Part shown: positions 16,375 to 23,312 of the stretch, piece after piece
Layout: every line of letters begins with the position of its first letter
Numbering within the stretch: the first letter of the stretch is position 1
Translations under genes and position numbers: made by a program
Notes under the pieces: model-generated
Databases searched by the model: none
The model's input: only the letters and a program-made list of their open reading frames with translations
Told to the model about the DNA's origin: nothing
Source of the DNA: Heritagella caecorum
GTDB lineage: Bacteria > Bacillota > Clostridia > Oscillospirales > Acutalibacteraceae
Direction of reading: 5' to 3'
Length of the DNA stretch: 64,000 nt
Assembly: GCA_904419035.1 (NCBI GenBank)
Contig: CAJFQL010000003.1
Span: 28,669 to 92,668 of the forward strand

Positions 16375-17079
16375 ATGTGCACACGCTTTGTATACCGGGG
16401 GGACGATATCATCACCGGTTTTAATTTTGATATCGACCTTGCCGTATGGAACCACAAAGTAAGGCTCGAGAAAGACCTCTTTTCCATTGGCCTCTTGCGC
16501 CCGGACGGTAAGCGGCACGCGTACCACGGGGTAAACCGGAACGGACAAGTGGGTACGCTGCTGTATGTTCACGAAAACCCGGCGGGGACATACCGGGAAG
16601 GGGAAAACTATTTGTCCATTGCCACGTTAACTGAATCGTTTATCAGCGGGCGTCTTGACTATGACACCGCCCTGCAGGCGGTGCGCACGAAGCAAATTGT
16701 CTATGCGCCCGACGCCACCATGCAAGCTATGCTATCCGACGCCCGGGGCCGCACCCTGCTGATCGAACCGGGGCTCGGCTACCGCGAAGAAGAGGGCCCC
16801 TATGCGCTTATCACCAATTATTCGCTTCTGGCCCCCGACAGCACCCGCCCCTTTGTGGTGCCGGGTGATACCCGGTATGAGCGCGCCGCCCAGTTATTAA
16901 ACGCCTGTGACCGCTCTTTTTCCGTTTCCGACGCGTTTTCGGTCTTGCAGGCCGTGAGGCAGGAAGGGCTTTGGGCCACCCGGGTGTCGTTCGTGTACTC
17001 GCAAAACCAGCACACCGTGTACTATGCGGAAAACGGCGATTTTGCCCACATCAAAACCCACCGGTTTTCTCCCCGGTAA
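16375..17079 (+). CDS. small Ntn-hydrolase, linear amide C-N hydrolase (choloylglycine hydrolase-like)
   Basis: A 234-residue protein beginning MCTRF, so Cys2 becomes the N-terminal nucleophile once Met is removed, as in the penicillin V acylase/bile salt hydrolase superfamily. Further family marks are GFNFDID near residue 20 and TNYSLL near 157, whose Asn would help form the oxyanion hole. At 234 residues it is clearly shorter than bile salt hydrolases (about 320), so substrate loops are reduced. It probably acts on an amide or a conjugated small molecule in the cytoplasm. AAGGAAGG lies upstream. The next gene starts 16 bases after its stop, so the two are probably co-transcribed. Confidence 0.78.
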   Translation: MCTRFVYRGDDIITGFNFDIDLAVWNHKVRLEKDLFSIGLLRPDGKRHAYHGVNRNGQVGTLLYVHENPAGTYREGENYLSIATLTESFISGRLDYDTALQAVRTKQIVYAPDATMQAMLSDARGRTLLIEPGLGYREEEGPYALITNYSLLAPDSTRPFVVPGDTRYERAAQLLNACDRSFSVSDAFSVLQAVRQEGLWATRVSFVYSQNQHTVYYAENGDFAHIKTHRFSPR

Positions 17080-17095
17080 CAGAAAGGAGTTTTCT

Positions 17096-17755
17096 ATGAA
17101 CCCCCATTCGATCTACCCCCGTCCGAACGACCCCCACACTGTGTACCTGAAAAACGTGGTCACCGACCCCTCCATTCAGGTGGGGGATTACACCATGTAT
17201 CACGATTTTAGGAACGACCCGCGGCAATTTGAAACAAACAATGTGCTGTACCATTATCCCATCAACCATGATAAACTCACGATCGGGAAATTTACCTCCA
17301 TCGCCTGCGGGGTCCGGTTTTTATTGACCAGTGCCCATCACACGCAAAAGTCCCTGTCCACCTATCCGTTCCCCATTTTTTTCGAAGAATGGGGCCTGCC
17401 GGTGCAGGCGGTTCCCAGCGCCTGGGACCACAAAGGCGATATCCATATTGGACACGACGTATGGATTGGGTACGAAGCAGTCATCATGGCCGGGGTAACC
17501 ATCGGCCACGGGGCTATTATCGGCGCCCGCGCCGTGGTAACGAAAGATGTACCGCCCTATACCATCGTCGGTGGCGTGCCCGCCCATACAATCCGACGGC
17601 GTTTTTCCGACGAAGTCATCGCCGCTCTGCTGCAAATCAGGTGGTGGGACTGGCCTGATGAAAAAATCCGGCGCTATCTCCCCGCCATCCAATCGGGCGA
17701 TCTCCATCGGTTGCTGTCTGCCTTGCCGCCGGCCCCTTCCGGCCGCGCCCCGTAA
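17096..17755 (+). CDS. Vat/CatB-type hexapeptide-repeat O-acetyltransferase
   Basis: A 219-residue left-handed beta-helix acetyltransferase. The start at 17096 follows AGAAAGGAG. Conserved features of the xenobiotic acyltransferase (XAT) group are VLYHYPINHDKLTIGKF, a catalytic-type His (His81/82 in SAHHT) before STYPF, then hexapeptide repeats around DVWIGYEAVIMAGVTIGHG, and a C-terminal WWDWP segment. Relatives acetylate streptogramin A or chloramphenicol, but many chromosomal members have unknown substrates. Encoded directly after the Ntn hydrolase. Resistance is possible but not shown by the sequence. Confidence 0.85.
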   Translation: MNPHSIYPRPNDPHTVYLKNVVTDPSIQVGDYTMYHDFRNDPRQFETNNVLYHYPINHDKLTIGKFTSIACGVRFLLTSAHHTQKSLSTYPFPIFFEEWGLPVQAVPSAWDHKGDIHIGHDVWIGYEAVIMAGVTIGHGAIIGARAVVTKDVPPYTIVGGVPAHTIRRRFSDEVIAALLQIRWWDWPDEKIRRYLPAIQSGDLHRLLSALPPAPSGRAP

Positions 17756-17800
17756 AAAAACGAACGCCCCTTTTTCGTAATCCCTACGAAAAAGGGGCGT
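17755..17800 (-). terminator. terminator of the kor operon (16-bp perfect stem)
   Basis: ACGCCCCTTTTTCGTA pairs perfectly with TACGAAAAAGGGGCGT at 17764-17800. On the minus strand a run of seven T follows, so it terminates korC. It also lies just after the plus-strand acetyltransferase stop, where no plus-strand T-run is present. Confidence 0.82.
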
Positions 17801-17892
17801 CTGCGTTATGTTTCCGTTCCCGGATGAAGAAAGTTGCCCCTTTCTTCACCGGGGAAACAGAAAACCTTTTTCAAACCAGGCAAAGGGGCCGC

Positions 17893-18432
17893 TCACACCA
17901 GGGAATAGCCCAGCTGCAAAGCCGTGCGGTTGCCTTCCGCCAAGTGGGCCTTGCGGGCGGGGATGCACTTTTTCAGTCCTTCTTCCAAATGTTCTTTGGT
18001 GCAGAACTGACGCACATGGTAAAGGGCGCCCAGCAAAATCATGTTGGCCAGCCCCGACAGCCCTTTTTTGTCCGCCAGTTCCGACGCCGGGATGCTGTAC
18101 ACTTCCACATCCTTGCGGGTGACGGGGGCGTCCACCATGGTGCTGTCCACAATAATCACACCGCCGGGCACCACACTGTCTTCAAACTTTTCCAGCGACG
18201 GGCGGTTCATCACCACCAGCGCATCCGGGTGCACAATCAGCGGCGACCCAATGGCTTTTTCCGACAGGCACACGCTGCAATTGGCTGTGCCGCCGCGCAT
18301 TTCCGGGCCATAGGAGGGCAGCCAGCTCAGTTCGCGCCCTTCCATCATACCGGCATACGCCATCACTTTGCCGGCAAACAGGATGCCCTGTCCGCCAAAC
18401 CCTGCAAATACCGTCTGCAGCTCCTTAATCAT
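17893..18432 (-). CDS. korC: 2-oxoacid:ferredoxin oxidoreductase, gamma subunit
   Basis: A 179-residue pyruvate/ketoisovalerate oxidoreductase gamma domain protein with the FAGFGGQGILFAGKV start and the YGPEMRGGTANCSV motif of this subunit. It is the last gene of the D-A-B-C cluster and overlaps the beta subunit by 4 bases (ATGA). Together the four subunits oxidise a 2-oxoacid to its acyl-CoA and CO2 while reducing ferredoxin. The four-subunit make-up fits 2-oxoglutarate (Kor) or branched-chain 2-oxoacids (Vor); sequence reading alone does not separate them. Confidence 0.92.
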   Translation of the reverse strand: MIKELQTVFAGFGGQGILFAGKVMAYAGMMEGRELSWLPSYGPEMRGGTANCSVCLSEKAIGSPLIVHPDALVVMNRPSLEKFEDSVVPGGVIIVDSTMVDAPVTRKDVEVYSIPASELADKKGLSGLANMILLGALYHVRQFCTKEHLEEGLKKCIPARKAHLAEGNRTALQLGYSLV

Positions 18433-19181
18433 GCCTGCTCCTCCTTTGTCACGTCTTTGTAAACGCCCAAGGGATAATACGGGATCATCTTATCCCGCAG
18501 CCCCTGCAGCGCCTCCTGCGGCGTCATGCCCCAGTTGGTGGGGCAGGTGGACAGCACTTCGACAATGGAGTACCCACGGCCGGCCAGCTGGTTTTCGAAC
18601 GCTTTGCGGATGGCGGCTTTAGCCTGGCGGATATGGGCGATGTTGTCCACCGTCACCCGCTGGGCCAGCGCTACGCCGTCGAGGGTCGACAGCATTTCGC
18701 ACACCCGCACCGGGTACCCGGCGGTTTTCACATCGCGGCCATAGGGGGTGGTCTGGGTCACCTGTCCGGGCAGGGAGGTGGGGGCCATCTGCCCGCCGGT
18801 CATGCCGTAAATCGCGTTGTTGATAAAGATCACGGTGATATTTTCCCCGCGGGTCGCCGCGTGCACCGTTTCGGCGGTGCCGATGGCGGCCAAATCGCCG
18901 TCGCCCTGGTACGTGAACACCACGCTGCCGGGCAGCGCCCGGCGGATACCCGTGGCCACCGCCGGAGCGCGGCCATGGGGCGCCTGGACCATATCACAAC
19001 CAAAATAATCGTAGTTCATCACCGAACAGCCTACCGACGCCACGCCGATGGTGCGCCCTTCCACGCCCAGTTCGTCCAGCACTTCGGCGACCAGCCGGTG
19101 CACAATCCCGTGGGTGCAGCCGGGGCAGTAATGCATGGGCACCGGCAACAGCGCATGCGGTCTTTGAAATAACGTCTTCAT
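18429..19181 (-). CDS. korB: 2-oxoacid:ferredoxin oxidoreductase, beta subunit (TPP-binding)
   Basis: A 250-residue thiamine-diphosphate subunit. CPGCTHG near the N-terminus, GCSVMNYDYF, and the Mg-TPP motif GDGDLAAIGTAE followed by NNAIYGMTGGQ are all present. The start at 19181 shares one base with the korA stop (TAATG); the longer ORF extends into a shadow frame of korA. It catalyses decarboxylation of the 2-oxoacid, and electrons pass to the ferredoxin-type subunit encoded first in the cluster. Confidence 0.93.
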   Translation of the reverse strand: MKTLFQRPHALLPVPMHYCPGCTHGIVHRLVAEVLDELGVEGRTIGVASVGCSVMNYDYFGCDMVQAPHGRAPAVATGIRRALPGSVVFTYQGDGDLAAIGTAETVHAATRGENITVIFINNAIYGMTGGQMAPTSLPGQVTQTTPYGRDVKTAGYPVRVCEMLSTLDGVALAQRVTVDNIAHIRQAKAAIRKAFENQLAGRGYSIVEVLSTCPTNWGMTPQEALQGLRDKMIPYYPLGVYKDVTKEEQA

Positions 19182-20242
19182 TATGCCTTGCCTCCCATCA
19201 TTGCGTGGATCTTTGCGAGCACTTCGTCGGGGGTGGGGATCATGCCGCCGGTCCGGCTGCACAGTTCCACCGGGCGCTGGCACTCGATGGCCAGTTTTAC
19301 GTCGTCGATCATCTGGCCCATGCTCATTTCCACCGCCAAATAGCCCTTTGCCGTCGAGAGCGTGTCTTTCAGCGCCTTTTCCGGGAACGGCCACAGGGTG
19401 ATGGGACGCACCAAACCCACTTTCAGCCCTTCCTGCCGCGCCTGCATCACCGCGCTGCGGGCCACACGGGCCGAAGCGCCGTAGGCCACCAAGACCAGTT
19501 CGGCATCAGAAGTTTCAAAACATTCGGCGCGCTGTTCTTTCTCTTTGGCAATTTCATACCGCTTATACCGCTCCACCACCAGGTTTTCCAGGGTCTGGGG
19601 GGTCAGGTACAGCGAGTTAATCACATTGTGGGGGCGCTTGCCGCCGTGGCCACTCGCGGCCCAGGGTTTTTGGAGCGGCGGGTATTTGTCGGTTTCGTCA
19701 AACGACACCGGTTCCATCATCTGGCCCAGCATGCCGTCAGCCAGCAGCATGGCCGGCATGCGGTACGTTTCCGCCAAATGGAACGCCAGCGACACCAAAT
19801 CCACCATTTCCTGCACCGTGCTGGGGGCCAGCACCAGGATGTGGTAGTCGCCGTGGCCGCCGCCGCGGGTGGCCTGCCAGTAGTCCGCCTGGGACGGCTG
19901 GATACCGCCAAGGCCCGGGCCGCCGCGCTGTACGTTGATAATCAGGGCCGGCAGGTCACTGCCCGCCATGTACGAAATGCCTTCGCCCTTCAGGCTCACC
20001 CCGGGGGACGACGAAGAGGTCATGGCCCGCACGCCGGCTGCCGCCGCGCCCAATACCATGTTCACCGCCGCAATCTCCGATTCGGCCTGCAAGTACGTGC
20101 CGCCCACTTTGGGCATCATTTTGGACATGTACGCAGCCAGTTCCGTTTGGGGCGTAATGGGATAACCGAAAAAGTGGCGGCAGCCGGCGCGGATCGCGGC
20201 TTCGCCCAAGGCTTCGTTGCCTTTCATCAGGATTTTTTCCAT
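19181..20242 (-). CDS. korA: 2-oxoacid:ferredoxin oxidoreductase, alpha subunit
   Basis: A 353-residue alpha subunit with the pyrimidine-binding signature GYPITPQTELAAYM, the TSSSSPGVSLKGEG segment and the C-terminal transketolase-like domain (VGLVRPITLWPFP). The start at 20242 overlaps the ferredoxin gene stop (TGATG), so the upstream part of the longer ORF is discarded. It forms the heterotetramer with KorB, KorC and KorD. Confidence 0.93.
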   Translation of the reverse strand: MEKILMKGNEALGEAAIRAGCRHFFGYPITPQTELAAYMSKMMPKVGGTYLQAESEIAAVNMVLGAAAAGVRAMTSSSSPGVSLKGEGISYMAGSDLPALIINVQRGGPGLGGIQPSQADYWQATRGGGHGDYHILVLAPSTVQEMVDLVSLAFHLAETYRMPAMLLADGMLGQMMEPVSFDETDKYPPLQKPWAASGHGGKRPHNVINSLYLTPQTLENLVVERYKRYEIAKEKEQRAECFETSDAELVLVAYGASARVARSAVMQARQEGLKVGLVRPITLWPFPEKALKDTLSTAKGYLAVEMSMGQMIDDVKLAIECQRPVELCSRTGGMIPTPDEVLAKIHAMMGGKA

Positions 20243-20466
20243 CACGCTTCCCCCTCCTCGTCTTTGACCACGGTGATAGCCGTATCCGGGCACATCATGG
20301 CACAGCTGCAGCAACCGATGCACTGGCTTTCGTCCTTACACCGGGCGGGGTGGTACCCCTTTTTGTTCATGCGGTCCGCCGTCAGTTCCATAATCTTCTT
20401 CGGGCAGGCATCGCGGCAAAGGCCGCAGCCTTTGCAGAAATCTTCGTTTACAAGGATATGCACCAT
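20242..20466 (-). CDS. korD: 2x[4Fe-4S] ferredoxin-type delta subunit
   Basis: A 74-residue ferredoxin with two cluster motifs: CKGCGLCRDACPKK and CIGCCSCAMMCPD. It carries electrons from the oxidoreductase core. I use the ATG at 20466, 11 bases after AAGGAGG; the earlier TTG frame would contain the ribosome site itself. First gene of the D-A-B-C order, 66 bases after the ATPase gene. Confidence 0.9.
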   Translation of the reverse strand: MVHILVNEDFCKGCGLCRDACPKKIMELTADRMNKKGYHPARCKDESQCIGCCSCAMMCPDTAITVVKDEEGEA

Positions 20467-20532
20467 GTTTGCACATACCTCCTTACACAAAATAAGGCCC
20501 TTTTCCGAAAATAGGCCCGTTATGATCGTTTC

Positions 20533-21204
20533 TTACACGGTCTGCCAGGGCGGCAGCACCAGCCGTTTGACTGGTTTTACCGACGGGATATCCCCTAAAA
20601 CTGCGGGGGCAATCCAGTCGGGCGCCGTGGTAAACACAAGTGGCACCCCCAACAGCGCGGCCGTTTCCTTCGCAAACGGCATCGAATCGAGCACCATTTG
20701 GGCGGTGGTTTCGTTTTGCAAATGGGTGTTATTCACAACGCCGGTGATCGATAACCGGCAGGCTTTTTCAATTTCACGGCCGATGGCCGCCGCTTCCGCA
20801 GCGGTTTGGGTTAGCACCCTTCGGGCGTTGACCACATACAGCATGGTGTACGGCTTCTTAAAAAGCAGCGGGGCCATGCACCCCAGTACGCTGGCGCCGG
20901 CATCGTCGCCGCCCGCGTCCAGAATCACGTCGTCACACTCCGCCTCGGGCAGCTGCAACAGCTGGGGCCCGACCGCCGGCAAATCCAGCGTGGTACCGGC
21001 ATAGGTGGGGCAAAACAGCTCCACCCCTTTTTCCCGCAGCGCGGGGCCGTAATCCGAGGAACGAAAATACGGGTTGACTAAATCCAAATCGGCCAGCTTC
21101 ACCCGGCGGCCCTGTCCGGCTGCTTCCAGCGCCAGATTCAGCGCCAAATTCGTTTTGCCGCAGCCGTAATGGCCGCAGATAATTGTGATCTTCGCGTTCC
21201 CCAC
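20533..21204 (-). CDS. MinD/ParA-like P-loop ATPase upstream of the kor genes
   Basis: A 223-residue SIMIBI-class ATPase. GHYGCGKTN forms the Walker A, and DLDLVNPYFRSSD matches the switch I region of the MinD/CobB group. The start is a GTG at 21204 with AAAGGAG 6 bases upstream. It is first in a transcript that continues into korDABC, under a near-consensus promoter. Related ATPases help load metal or Fe-S cofactors or partition cargo. A maturation role for the oxidoreductase is an inference from position only. No Cys-rich metal site is visible. Confidence 0.82.
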   Translation of the reverse strand: MGNAKITIICGHYGCGKTNLALNLALEAAGQGRRVKLADLDLVNPYFRSSDYGPALREKGVELFCPTYAGTTLDLPAVGPQLLQLPEAECDDVILDAGGDDAGASVLGCMAPLLFKKPYTMLYVVNARRVLTQTAAEAAAIGREIEKACRLSITGVVNNTHLQNETTAQMVLDSMPFAKETAALLGVPLVFTTAPDWIAPAVLGDIPSVKPVKRLVLPPWQTV

Positions 21205-21253
21205 GGTTATTCTCCTTTAAACAAGCACATCTTGTTTTCAAAACTACATGTCC

Positions 21254-21281
21254 ATTATAGCACGGCCACCGGCCAAGTCAA
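21254..21281 (-). promoter_or_regulatory. promoter of the ATPase-korDABC operon
   Basis: Minus strand TTGACT (21281-21276), a 16-base spacer containing GGCCGGTGGCC, and TATAAT (21259-21254), 50 bases before the GTG start. Confidence 0.75.
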
Positions 21282-21290
21282 CCGTTATTT

Positions 21291-21515
21291 CTAAACGTTC
21301 TGTGAACTTTTTTTAGCGGCGTTTTCGTCCTCCCGGGGCACAAAATCCGCACAGGCCGGGTTTTTCGGGTCAATGCGGGTCTTTTCCCCCACCCGGTAAT
21401 TCCGGCTGAAAAACGGCCCTTTCCGGCGGCAAAACCAGATGGAATCCCGCCGGTAATCGGTGCAGCGGTCATCGCAAAAGGCAAATTGGCATGTTTGGCA
21501 CCTGTTTTCGCTCAT
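21291..21515 (-). CDS. cysteine-rich hypothetical protein
   Basis: A 74-residue protein with six cysteines, including CQTCQFAFC and a later CADF, and many charged residues. The ATG at 21515 (or the GTG just before it) follows GGGGAGG. The spacing suggests one or two zinc or iron-sulfur sites, but no family is recognised. It lies between the kor promoter and the RHH gene on the same strand and may share a transcript with the RHH gene upstream. Confidence 0.6.
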   Translation of the reverse strand: MSENRCQTCQFAFCDDRCTDYRRDSIWFCRRKGPFFSRNYRVGEKTRIDPKNPACADFVPREDENAAKKSSQNV

Positions 21516-21568
21516 CACGGGTTCCTCCCCTTGCGGGCAGTGGCTTTTCGGGCGTATAATAACAGCAT

Positions 21569-21778
21569 TCAGGCCCCGCTTTTGCGGGCGGGCTTTACAT
21601 TCACATCGGGGCGAATACGGCCGTCGATCGGGCCGTGGGCTTCTTCAAACGCGCGAATACTTTCGCGCACCAGCACCAAAATCTGGCTGTTGACCGAACG
21701 CCCTTCGTAATCGGCCACAAACCCCAGCTTTTGCAGCATTTCTTCTTCAATGCGGATGGATACGCTTTTCACAGCCAT
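21569..21778 (-). CDS. ribbon-helix-helix (CopG/Arc-type) protein
   Basis: A 69-residue protein: a beta strand (KSVSIRIEEEML), then helices LQKLGFVADYEGRS and NSQILVLVRESIRAFEEA, the RHH order. A basic tail follows (PARKSGA). The ATG at 21778 has GAGGAG 9 bases upstream; the ATG at 21787 is too close to it. Such proteins bind short palindromes as dimers. A perfect 19-bp palindrome lies 60 bases upstream in the divergent promoter region shared with the SLOG-type gene. Confidence 0.75.
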   Translation of the reverse strand: MAVKSVSIRIEEEMLQKLGFVADYEGRSVNSQILVLVRESIRAFEEAHGPIDGRIRPDVNVKPARKSGA

Positions 21779-21827
21779 ACGGTTCATCTCCTCTTCTGCC
21801 TTCTATTGTAGGGCGGGTTCGGAAAAA

Positions 21828-21857
21828 TTGGCGCAAGATAGCTATACAGTATAGCTA
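21828..21857. promoter_or_regulatory. promoter overlapped by a perfect 19-bp palindrome
   Basis: TAGCTATACAGTATAGCTA occupies 21839-21857. On the plus strand TTGGCG (21828-21833), a 16-base spacer and TATAGC (21850-21855) form a promoter for the SLOG gene, and the palindrome covers most of the spacer and the -10. A protein bound here should block transcription; the adjacent RHH protein is the natural candidate. Confidence 0.55.
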
Positions 21858-21885
21858 AAAAATCAAAAAACGGAGGTTTTCCCCC

Positions 21886-22236
21886 ATGCGTGTTGCCATT
21901 GTCGGTTCCCGGAGCCTGACTGTCCAAAACCTGGAAGCGTATTTGCCCCAAGGCGTCACCGAAATTATCTCCGGCGGGGCGCGGGGGGTGGATACCTGCG
22001 CCAGGCAGTACGCGCTGCGCCACCACTTAAAGCTCACCGAATTTTTGCCCGATTACGCCCGGTATGGCCGGGCAGCGCCCTTAAAGCGCAATATCACGAT
22101 TATCGAAAATGCCGATTTGGTGCTGGCGTTTTGGGACGGGCAATCCCGCGGCACCCAGTTTGTCGTGCGTGAGTGCCGGCAGCGGGGTATTCCCCTACAG
22201 CTGTTTCTGGTCACCGAAAGACCCGCCCAGCCATAA
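21886..22236 (+). CDS. SLOG-domain (YspA/DprA-like) nucleotide-binding protein
   Basis: A 116-residue single-domain protein with the SLOG pattern: VAIVGSRSL at the start, IISGGARGVDTCARQYA, then ADLVLAFWDGQSRGTQFVV. The GGARG loop binds nucleotides or nucleotide-derived ligands in related DprA, LOG and YspA proteins. It is a free-standing domain with CGGAGG before the ATG, divergent from an RHH regulator, and followed by a strong terminator. SLOG proteins occur in conflict and stress systems, but no effector partner is visible here. Confidence 0.82.
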   Translation: MRVAIVGSRSLTVQNLEAYLPQGVTEIISGGARGVDTCARQYALRHHLKLTEFLPDYARYGRAAPLKRNITIIENADLVLAFWDGQSRGTQFVVRECRQRGIPLQLFLVTERPAQP

Positions 22237-22263
22237 CGTACGTTTTATACAGATATAAAGAAA

Positions 22264-22304
22264 ACACGGCGGCCCCCGCCAAAAAGGGGCTGCCGTGTTT
22301 TTCC
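22264..22304. terminator. bidirectional terminator between SLOG gene and spo0A
   Basis: ACACGGC-GCCCC pairs with GGGGC-GCCGTGT, and T-runs occur on both strands. It ends both convergent genes. Confidence 0.85.
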
Positions 22305-22308
22305 TCTT

Positions 22309-23064
22309 TTATCCTGCGTTTTTCTTTTCCAGCTGCAATTTATCGCTGATCATGGCAATAAATTCGCTGTTGGTGGGTTTTCCCCGGGTATTGTGGATGG
22401 TATACCCAAAATAGGAATTGAGCACTTCCACGTCGCCCCGGTCCCAGGCCACTTCAATGGCGTGACGGATCGCCCGTTCCACCCGGGAGCTGGTGGTTTC
22501 GTACTTGCGCGCTACGCTGGGGTAGAGCTGCTTCGTGACGGCATTGATAATATTCGGGTCTTCCACCGCCATAATAATGCTGTCGCGCAGGTAATGGTAC
22601 CCCTTGATATGGGCGGGCACGCCGATCTGATGCAGGATCTCGGTGATGCGGATTTCCAGCGACGGGCGCAAATACGCTTTGCCGCTGTCCGCCAGCAGCA
22701 AATGGGACAGCCGGGCGGCCAGATCCTGGCCTTTAAACGGCAAAAGCGCCACGTACGAAGCGCCGCAGGAAAGAATCTCCCGCTCCAGGGCCGGCGTTAC
22801 GTAGGAGGTAACCACGATGCTAACCGGCAGTTTGTAATTTTCCTGCCGCTGCAGCGCGCCCAGTACGCCCACGGCGTCCAGCCGCGGCATGAACATTTCG
22901 GTGACCAGCGCATCGGGGCGCATTTGCTCCAGCGTTTCCAGCAAGGCCAGCCCGTCACGCGGGCCCTGCTGCACGTCGTGCCCCCAGGAACGAAGGATAT
23001 CACCCAGCTCTTTTCCCCATTCCCCGGCGTCACCGGAGAGGAGGATATGTTTCACCTTATCCAT
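22309..23064 (-). CDS. spo0A: Spo0A sporulation master regulator with degenerate receiver domain
   Basis: A 251-residue protein. The C-terminal DNA-binding domain is strongly conserved (IGVPAHIKGYHYLR, TTSSRVERAIRHAIEVAW, KPTNSEFIAMISDKL), which fixes the identity. The receiver domain (1-120) is unusual. The phospho-acceptor aspartate of the LDIIMP motif is Glu56 in LVTEMFMP, the acidic DD pocket is reduced to SGD, and the invariant Lys of the KPF motif is Leu108. Thr86 is kept. It may act without phosphorylation or in a fixed state. The start at 23064 follows GGGAGG; ATG at 23070 is an alternative. spoIVB lies upstream, the usual order, but with a terminator between them. Confidence 0.93.
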   Translation of the reverse strand: MDKVKHILLSGDAGEWGKELGDILRSWGHDVQQGPRDGLALLETLEQMRPDALVTEMFMPRLDAVGVLGALQRQENYKLPVSIVVTSYVTPALEREILSCGASYVALLPFKGQDLAARLSHLLLADSGKAYLRPSLEIRITEILHQIGVPAHIKGYHYLRDSIIMAVEDPNIINAVTKQLYPSVARKYETTSSRVERAIRHAIEVAWDRGDVEVLNSYFGYTIHNTRGKPTNSEFIAMISDKLQLEKKNAG

Positions 23065-23101
23065 TTTCATTTTCCTCCCAAGAATTGGATTTCTGGCCAT
23101 A

Positions 23102-23130
23102 ATATTACCATATTTTGGTAAAAATAGCAA
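23102..23130 (-). promoter_or_regulatory. spo0A promoter overlapped by palindrome
   Basis: Minus strand TTGCTA (23130-23125), a 17-base spacer and TAATAT (23107-23102). The palindrome TACCATATTTTGGTA (23106-23120) overlaps the spacer and -10. One near-match to a 0A box (TGTCGAG) lies at 23202-23196. Confidence 0.6.
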
Positions 23131-23275
23131 GAGCGGAAACCTCATTTTTTCCGAATTCCAAGCCATTTTAGCCCCTTTTCCCCCTTTCCCGTTTTCTCGA
23201 CAGCAAGCGTGTTTTCCCGCCTGCCCGCTTCGCTTTTTTTCGCGCCGCCAATCGTTTCTATCCCCGCTTTTTCGC

Positions 23276-23303
23276 AAAAAGCCGGAGCAGATGGTCTCCG
23301 CCC
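23276..23303 (-). terminator. terminator between spoIVB and spo0A
   Basis: GGCGGAG pairs with CTCCGGC (one mismatch), followed on the minus strand by TTTTT. It lies 10 bases after the spoIVB stop. Confidence 0.65.
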
Positions 23304-23312
23304 CGGCCTGTT

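Noticed and set aside
19205..21004. 599-codon plus-strand frame opposite korA, korD and the ATPase gene
   Set aside because: It spans three real genes and their gaps, so it is a shadow of biased third positions.
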